A DNA stretch of 39,442 nucleotides from Methanoregula sp. (GTDB taxonomy: Archaea; Halobacteriota; Methanomicrobia; Methanomicrobiales; Methanospirillaceae), in assembly GCA_023228295.1 (NCBI GenBank), contig JALOBP010000015.1, positions 1-39,442 on the forward strand, read 5' to 3'. Positions 34,377 to 39,442 of the stretch are shown here, piece by piece. The notes under the pieces are model-generated. The model was not told the origin of the DNA. It made no database searches and worked only from the letters and a program-made list of their open reading frames with translations. A program made the position numbers and the translations under genes. Position 1 is the first letter of the stretch. Every line of letters starts with the position of its first letter.

Positions 34377-34578
34377 CCCTATTTTTTACAATATTACGGG
34401 AAGCAGGAATGGATCCGCTTACCCGGAATACCATGCATATCATTCCAGCACTGCGCGTCTCTCCTCTTCATGGATAGTGCAGGATTGCCAGACCTATACT
34501 CTGGCTGCCCTGCGTTCCTGATGGGGAACCGGCACATATGGGTTGATGAGATGTTTTTTTGATAACCGGATATTTGTG

Positions 34579-35364
34579 CTAATCCCGCTTGACCAGCCGG
34601 TTGGTGATTGCAACGAGCGGGTGGCGGGCATAGTCCAGGATCTGGATATCGTCTAGGTTTTTCAGGTTCATGGTATGCGCTGTCCGTTCCATCCCGAGCT
34701 CGATATCTTCCTTAATCTCGATGATGTACGCGTCGAGCGCCGTGATCCCCATCCGTTTTGCAGCAACCGCACGGTGGTGGCCGTCAACAAGGATGATCCG
34801 TCCCGGCCTCCGCACGACAATGATCGGTTCAGCAAGTCCTTTTTTGATCTCGTAAATCCGCCCTTCCAGTTCATCCTCGTAAATCTTCGACTGGGTGGGG
34901 AGAAGGTCTTTTACCGGCACTGTTCCCCGGTTGAGCGAGGGATCCACACCATAGAGTTTCTTTAATGTGCTGATGAAATTGAAAACTTTCTCAGGAGATA
35001 CATGCTCGATCTGCGACCGGATGACATCAGAGTTGGAGATGATCCCCAGGAGGTGGTTCTTCTCATCAACGACCGGAAGCTTCTGGATGCCCGAGCGGAA
35101 GATGACTCTTGCAGCATCGTTGATATCCATTTCGGGATCCGCAACGATCAGCCGATCGGACATGACTTCCCTGACAGGGGTATCCGGCTGGATAAAGAGG
35201 AGGTCGCGTGCAGAAACATAACCCTTGACCGTGTCCCCGTCAACGACCGGGAAACCATCGTGGTTGGTCTTCTGTATCTTGTCGATGACGTCTTTTGCGG
35301 TACCTGCTATATCGACGCTGACGACATCGTAAGTCATATAATTTCGGACCCGTTTCTTCTCCAT
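34579..35364 (-). CDS. CBS-CBS-ParB-like domain protein
   Basis: The protein has 261 residues. Two CBS motifs (about 8-55, MTYDVVSVDIAGTAKDVI; and about 66-115, VADPEMDINDAARVIF, KLPVVDEKNHLLGIISNSDV) form an adenosine-nucleotide-binding pair. A ParB/sulfiredoxin-like domain follows (about 145-235), with the family signature ILVDGHHRAVAAKRMG. That domain uses nucleotides or phosphoryl groups in other families. The fusion suggests a regulatory protein that reads energy charge and acts on a protein or DNA target. A TATA-like CTTTTAG lies about 27 bases upstream, so the mRNA is likely leaderless. The gene is divergent from the truncated mmp17. Confidence 0.85.
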   Translation of the reverse strand: MEKKRVRNYMTYDVVSVDIAGTAKDVIDKIQKTNHDGFPVVDGDTVKGYVSARDLLFIQPDTPVREVMSDRLIVADPEMDINDAARVIFRSGIQKLPVVDEKNHLLGIISNSDVIRSQIEHVSPEKVFNFISTLKKLYGVDPSLNRGTVPVKDLLPTQSKIYEDELEGRIYEIKKGLAEPIIVVRRPGRIILVDGHHRAVAAKRMGITALDAYIIEIKEDIELGMERTAHTMNLKNLDDIQILDYARHPLVAITNRLVKRD

Positions 35365-35524
35365 TGCTTACAGCTTAGCCGCCCCGGGCACTAAAAGACA
35401 TCGGTAAAAAAGTGAGAATGATCATTCAATTTTTCTGCGTGACTTCCCGGACACCGTTCCTTAAGCTGGCTCTGGAATTCTCTTCCAGCGGGACTTTGCC
35501 AATATCAACCCGCAGGAAGGAAAG

Positions 35525-35872
35525 ATGACGCTCGTCATCTCGGAGGAGACCTACCTTGCCCCGATGCTGAAGATCTTCTGGCAGCGTTTTGGCAAGGAGC
35601 ATGTGGAACAGCCGGACCGGTTCACCGTGGTCCTTTATGATGTGAAGGAAGATCCCCGGGAGATCGAGGAGATCGTGGTTGCCAACCCCAGCGAGAACCT
35701 CTTCAAGGATCTCATCTATGCGTTCAGGTGTATTGCACCGGAAGGCTTCCGTCTCCGGAAGGAGACGTTTGGCAACGGGAAATTCTCGTTTGTTGCAAGC
35801 GAGAACACCCTTGCCGGGGACATCGATATGCTGGTTGCACAAAAGTTCGCCCTGATGGGGGAGACGCCATGA
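35525..35872 (+). CDS. methanogenesis marker protein 17, N-terminally truncated
   Basis: The 115-residue product matches the C-terminal part of marker 17: MTLVISEETYLAPMLKIFW, EQPDRFTVVLYDV, IAPEGFRLRKETFGN, FSFVASENTLAGD. The same frame continues homologously upstream of this ATG (RDFANINPQEGK) until an in-frame TAA at 35459-35461, and nothing before that resembles the missing first part. As I recall, the full protein has about 185 residues, so some 60-70 are gone. AGGA precedes the ATG. Marker 17 is reported in the complex that activates methyl-coenzyme M reductase. Its stop overlaps the mmp7 start (ATGA). Confidence 0.75.
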   Translation: MTLVISEETYLAPMLKIFWQRFGKEHVEQPDRFTVVLYDVKEDPREIEEIVVANPSENLFKDLIYAFRCIAPEGFRLRKETFGNGKFSFVASENTLAGDIDMLVAQKFALMGETP

Positions 35873-36807
35873 TGCTCGTTCCTGTCACCTATAAAGGCGG
35901 CATCTACCAGCATGACATCGTGACCGACCTCATCGAGGACCTCGGGGGCTATGTTGTCCAGAAACATGTGCTGGCGCAGGAAGTCGTGCTCCAGTGCTTT
36001 GTTCCAAAGGACGATATCGAGCTGATCCGGGAGATCTCCCGCCCCCTCTTTGGCGAAGTGACAGACTCCCCGCTCGTCGGCACAGAAATCGCCATCGTCT
36101 CCCCGAGCCTCGAGATCCACCACCTGCCCCACCCGTCATGCGACATCGCGGAATACACCCGCCGGCTCGGCGCCAAGAGCAACATGGTGGGGATGGCACG
36201 GGGTGTGGGCAAGCGGATCGCGGCCATCAATGACGAGGAGCGGGACGTGATCAACGAGCACGATATCGCGGTCTTTGCCCTTGGGAACTTCGAGACCTGC
36301 ATCGAGTATAAGATGCCTGCAATCCGGCGCGGGATTGAGGTGCCGATCGTGCTCTGCGGGGGGCCGGACAAGGAGGCGCTCCAGAAGATCATAGACCCGC
36401 CGGTCGAAGGGTACGTGGGGAACGTGGGCCGGTTCATGCACCGGACCAAAGAGTCCGACGAGCTGGCCAAGCTCGCCGAGATTATCGCCGAGATCACCCG
36501 TGTGCTCGAGGAGAAGCGGGCCGCTCTTGCAAAGGACCCGCTTTCTGTTGCCCCTGCCCGGCTCATGAACCTTATCCGGGAGAAGGTGCCGGCCATCCTG
36601 GACGTGACCTCTCCCACCCCGCTCACCGTGCAGATGAGGGGACTCCGCGTGAAGCTCCCGTACGACATCTTCGCCCCCACATTACGGCAGGTGGAGATCG
36701 AGGACGGGATAACAATCGGGGACGTGGCGGATGTGCTCCCCTCGCGGATGCGGGACTACATCATCATCCGCATCAGGCCGTTCTCGGAAACAAACATGGT
36801 GATATAA
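35869..36807 (+). CDS. methanogenesis marker protein 7
   Basis: The protein has 312 residues, the family's usual length. The start is the first of two adjacent ATGs, eight bases after a GGGGGAG ribosome site and overlapping the mmp17 stop. Recognisable family stretches include VPVTYKGGIYQHDIVTDLIE, SLEIHHLPHPSCDIAEYTRR, RLGAKSNMVGMARG, FALGNFETCIEYKMP and VGNVGRFMHRTKESDEL. Marker 7 is found almost only in methanogens and relatives and is reported in the ATP-dependent methyl-coenzyme M reductase activation complex with McrC, markers 3 and 17 and component A2. No membrane segment. It is coupled to the next gene through TAATG. Confidence 0.88.
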   Translation: MMLVPVTYKGGIYQHDIVTDLIEDLGGYVVQKHVLAQEVVLQCFVPKDDIELIREISRPLFGEVTDSPLVGTEIAIVSPSLEIHHLPHPSCDIAEYTRRLGAKSNMVGMARGVGKRIAAINDEERDVINEHDIAVFALGNFETCIEYKMPAIRRGIEVPIVLCGGPDKEALQKIIDPPVEGYVGNVGRFMHRTKESDELAKLAEIIAEITRVLEEKRAALAKDPLSVAPARLMNLIREKVPAILDVTSPTPLTVQMRGLRVKLPYDIFAPTLRQVEIEDGITIGDVADVLPSRMRDYIIIRIRPFSETNMVI

Positions 36808-37337
36808 TGCCAAAGAAAATCTCAACCATCTCAACCAAGGACCAGTTTGAAGGGCGGCTTGCCCATATCGTAGAACTGGGCGCAGATGAAGCCGCTACCG
36901 AGTGGATGAAATCGATCGAGGTCGAGTACGGGAAGGTCCCGCTCATCTTCAAGCGGATGGGGGAGCGGCCCGAAGTGCTCATCTCCCACCTGCTCTACAA
37001 GGGCACGGTTGCCCAGACGAGCCCGCTCGACCCGAAGTACGTGGAGTTGATCAGCATGGCGGTGGGAGCGGCCCTGAAATGCCCGCACTGTACCGGCTAC
37101 CACATGCAGGCAGCGCTCAGGATGGGGGCGACCCGCGAGGAAGTGCTGGAGGTTATCCTGCTGTCCGGTATGATCTCGAACTCGTCGGTACTGGCAAATG
37201 CCTACCGGATTATTGACGACAAACTGGAGAAGTGCATCCCCTGCGAGACAAAGGGTGTGGAGCGGGGAGTTGCAGGGAAGAAGAAGACTCCTGCCGGGGC
37301 AAAGAAGCCGGTGAAGAGGGCGTCAGGCAGGAAGTAA
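36807..37337 (+). CDS. carboxymuconolactone decarboxylase/AhpD-like protein with basic tail
   Basis: The protein has 176 residues. The AhpD-like core (about 60-140) contains the redox motif CPHCTGYHMQAALRMG, with CxxC and a downstream His, which in AhpD relays electrons or reduces peroxide systems. It starts with a TAATG overlap with mmp7, so it is translated with it. The last 30 residues are strongly basic (KKKTPAGAKKPVKRASGRK), an unusual extension that might bind nucleic acid or another protein. In this operon the role could be redox support or oxygen protection for coenzyme M reductase activation. That link is inference. Confidence 0.88.
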   Translation: MPKKISTISTKDQFEGRLAHIVELGADEAATEWMKSIEVEYGKVPLIFKRMGERPEVLISHLLYKGTVAQTSPLDPKYVELISMAVGAALKCPHCTGYHMQAALRMGATREEVLEVILLSGMISNSSVLANAYRIIDDKLEKCIPCETKGVERGVAGKKKTPAGAKKPVKRASGRK

Positions 37338-37464
37338 ATCCCCTCTCTTACCATCTTTTCGTATAACCCCCTGCTCCAGCCCCCCCGTTGAACCTCCCCC
37401 ATCATAGCTATTCATAAATCAACTCCGGCAACCGTGGAGGTGCACACTTCGGAGCAGATTACCC

Positions 37465-37782
37465 ATGGAGACCAGCACCCTTCAATCCATAACGCCCGGA
37501 ACCTCCGACCAGCAGTCTTTCCCCGACACCATCGCATCGCAGAAGTCCATCCTCCCCTTCAACACCTTCCTCGAATATGCCGGCGCCGCCATCGGCATCA
37601 TCGGCTGGCTGGGTGTCCGGCAGATTGGCAGCATTGAGGCCCAGCAGCTCGGGTTCATCCTCTGGGTTATCGGGGGGGCGATACTTGTTGCATGGGGTTA
37701 TCATACGAAGGCCCGGGGGATCATGGCCATCAATACCGTAAATACCGTGATGGCAGCATCGGCACTCGCAGCGCTGCTGTGA
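37465..37782 (+). CDS. small membrane protein of unknown function
   Basis: The protein has 105 residues. A polar N-terminal part of 30 residues precedes three hydrophobic stretches (near 37-50, 62-80 and 88-104: YAGAAIGIIGWLG, LGFILWVIGGAILVAWGYH, INTVNTVMAASALAALL). GGAG lies about 11 bases before the ATG. No family is recognised. It is separated from the AhpD-like gene by 127 bases that show no gene. Confidence 0.6.
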   Translation: METSTLQSITPGTSDQQSFPDTIASQKSILPFNTFLEYAGAAIGIIGWLGVRQIGSIEAQQLGFILWVIGGAILVAWGYHTKARGIMAINTVNTVMAASALAALL

Positions 37783-37879
37783 GAGGGGACCGATTTTGGG
37801 ACTATTGAGGGGAGTGGCCGCTATCTCTCAGGATTAGGCAATTTTTTGTTCTGTAGAAACGGTCATGAACCGAGCAGGT

Positions 37880-37985
37880 TCACACCCGTTCATACACGTT
37901 CCCTAAAACGACAAGTGAGATGGTTGAAATTATCATAACCGCGGCGACTATCCCCAAGATTAAAAAAACACCCGGTCTTTTTCAT
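37880..37985 (-). pseudogene. 34-residue single-helix peptide gene with a one-base frameshift (tentative)
   Basis: An ATG at 37985 follows the ribosome site GAGGGG, right after the propeller gene's final stop. As written it gives a 31-residue non-hydrophobic peptide. Removing one A from the AAAAA run after the ATG gives MKRPGVFLILGIVAAVMIIS and on to VLGNVYERV then TGA at 37880-37882: a clean membrane helix with charged ends. The 106-base length is one more than a multiple of three, as the frameshift requires. The remaining gap 37783-37879 holds nothing else. Confidence 0.3.
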
Positions 37986-37998
37986 TAACAACTACCCC

Positions 37999-39442
37999 TC
38001 ATATCCTCCGACAGAGGGATGCAACGAATACCCCGGATATAGCTGCAAAAATGAGTATGGTAGATTGCGCAGATTTAGGTGTTTCAGATTATGAGGGTGT
38101 GGTAATACCCTGAATTCCTGTTTTTGGAAGATCATCATTCGATCCTCTCGTCGTTTCCATAACAGATCCATTTCCCCACCGATTAAAGAAAAAAACATCG
38201 TTCCGGGTTGACGCAACAAAAAAACTCCCATCATCCGATATTGAAACACGCTGAATCCATGCAGGACTTGCATATTCCCAAAGTACCCCTCCCGATTTAT
38301 TTAAGAAAAAAATATTTTCGGAAACTCCTGCAGCGGTATATTCACCATTTGTTGAAAGGGAAACCGCATTTACCCACGCACTATTGCCATGTGATAGCAA
38401 CTTAGTATTATCAAATACCCACTCAATAGATCCGTTACGGTTGAATGTACGTAAAAAATATTGTGAACCCACCGCGACATGACCCCCATCTCCGGACACG
38501 GCTACGGATCTCAATTGCGGTTCACTTGTGTATTTCCACCGGGTACTGCCATTTGCGAATAAGATGGACAGATTGTGATCAGTTACTACTGCAACCTTGT
38601 CACCGTCAAATGAGATATCCATTCCGGTAATGGCATTTTTTTCCTATGATGTGGAAAGGGTATTTCCCGTCACGTTAATTATAAAAAATTTTCCAAATGT
38701 ATCCAGATGACTTGCAACCACACAAAGATTACCATTTCCGGAAGCCTTCAGAAAACCCGCGGGTTCTGATATATTCATCCAATTTTTGACCCGGCCCTGA
38801 TTATCAAGAATTGAAAGAAAATTTCCCCACAATATATATTCATAGTCTCCATCTTCCGATCCCGATTCGCCTCGCAGTGGTTGATCAGAGTCAAATTTCC
38901 AGAGAACTGTACCATTATGATCAAACCTTATTATTCTCCCCACGTTTTGTTTTGGATTGGGATCCGGATTAAAAAATGCCGCAAAAATCAATTTTCCGTC
39001 AGGGGAAATTCTCACATTTCCAACTGGTTTTCCGGGTTCCTGATATGTCCATAATATATTGCCTTCCCGATCATAGAGCCTTATGAGTCCTAAATCCGAT
39101 CCGGCAACAGCGTATTGTCCATCTCTGGAACAATCGGAAACTACTCCCCCAAATCCAATTCGGTCGGACCAAATTGGATAATGTTCATTCATCGACGATC
39201 CATTTCCTTTAACAGGATATTTATCATCAAATGAGATCTCCCAAAATGGATAATAATCAAGTCGTCCGCCAACTGGGGGAGGAGAATCTATGGTAAACGG
39301 CCCTTTTTCAAATCCCAGTACTTCACTAATTTTTAGCTTGGGCTGAAGAGAATAGTAAGATCTAAATAGGCAGCGGGCGCCGAATATGTCCAATAGACGG
39401 CAAATTGCCCGCCAAACAAAGAACGTATTGCGAGCAGAAGAT
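37999..39442 (-). pseudogene. beta-propeller surface protein, partial, with two in-frame stops
   Basis: A single minus-strand frame runs from the window edge to 37999, broken by a TAG at 38644-38646 and a TAA at 38089-38091. Repeats of about 45 residues carry the pattern DGxxVAVGS...LYDREGNILWTY on both sides of the first stop (for example ITGMDISFDGDKVAVV just after it). After the second stop the frame encodes TPKSAQSTILIFAAISGVFV and a basic end, a typical C-terminal membrane anchor. So the intact protein was a membrane-anchored outer propeller. The two stops differ (amber and ochre), so pyrrolysine coding does not explain both. The gene start lies beyond 39442. Confidence 0.8.

Noticed and set aside
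38644..38646. In-frame TAG read as pyrrolysine
   Set aside because: The same frame also has a TAA at 38089, propeller repeats have no need for pyrrolysine, and this lineage is not known for it. Decay explains both stops.
1..39442. CRISPR array, tRNA or rRNA genes
   Set aside because: I saw no regularly spaced repeats and no tRNA T-loop or rRNA-like stretch on either strand by eye. A dedicated scan could still find a divergent tRNA.

Overview
The window looks like chromosomal DNA of a methanogenic archaeon, most likely order Methanomicrobiales (a Methanoregula-like lineage). The evidence is methanogenesis marker proteins 7 and 17, an archaeal aIF1/SUI1 protein, an archaeal-type prepilin peptidase, archaeal TATA-box promoters with leaderless or short-leader starts, oligo-T terminators, and several threonine/proline-rich lipoproteins. 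The genus is an inference. I saw no rRNA, tRNA or CRISPR array.

Layout. 1-4.4 kb is an accessory stretch: a secreted C39-like peptidase with a membrane-anchored partner, a HEPN/MNT toxin-antitoxin-type pair set between related GC-rich intergenic repeats, and a lipoprotein. 4.4-9.0 kb holds an ABC1/UbiB-family kinase and several small membrane, thioredoxin-like and zinc-ribbon proteins, plus a perfect 21-bp inverted repeat with a 79-bp spacer. 9.2-12.6 kb holds corA, then a degraded membrane-protein gene and a lipoprotein, then a second degraded copy of the corA 3' end. 12.7-16.2 kb holds two lipoproteins, a zinc-ribbon/TM2 protein with a proline-rich partner, and small proteins.

16.3-30.3 kb is the most coherent region. 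It contains hisI with an archaeal prepilin peptidase, a small regulatory protein, a V4R/Cache sensor, a receiver-PAS protein, an orphan gene, a MinD-like ATPase (frameshifted here), a membrane-anchored Roadblock protein, a DUF2226-like protein, two further Roadblock proteins, and a type IV pilus/Tad-like assembly ATPase followed by two TadC-like membrane platform proteins. My reading is a surface-filament machine combined with a Roadblock/MinD positioning or switching module and cytoplasmic sensors. That link is inferred from co-location.

30.4-34.4 kb is mostly housekeeping (aIF1, cobyric acid synthase, a Cys-rich protein, a sugar-1-phosphate nucleotidyltransferase) with a remnant of a cation/proton antiporter. 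34.5-37.8 kb has a CBS-CBS-ParB protein, then a tightly coupled mmp17-mmp7-AhpD-like operon in which mmp17 lacks its N-terminal part, and a small membrane protein. The window ends in a beta-propeller gene carrying two in-frame stop codons.

At least five genes are broken or partial (minD, the propeller gene, mmp17, the corA remnant, the antiporter remnant). Single-base cases such as minD may be assembly errors. The remnants look like genuine genome rearrangement.
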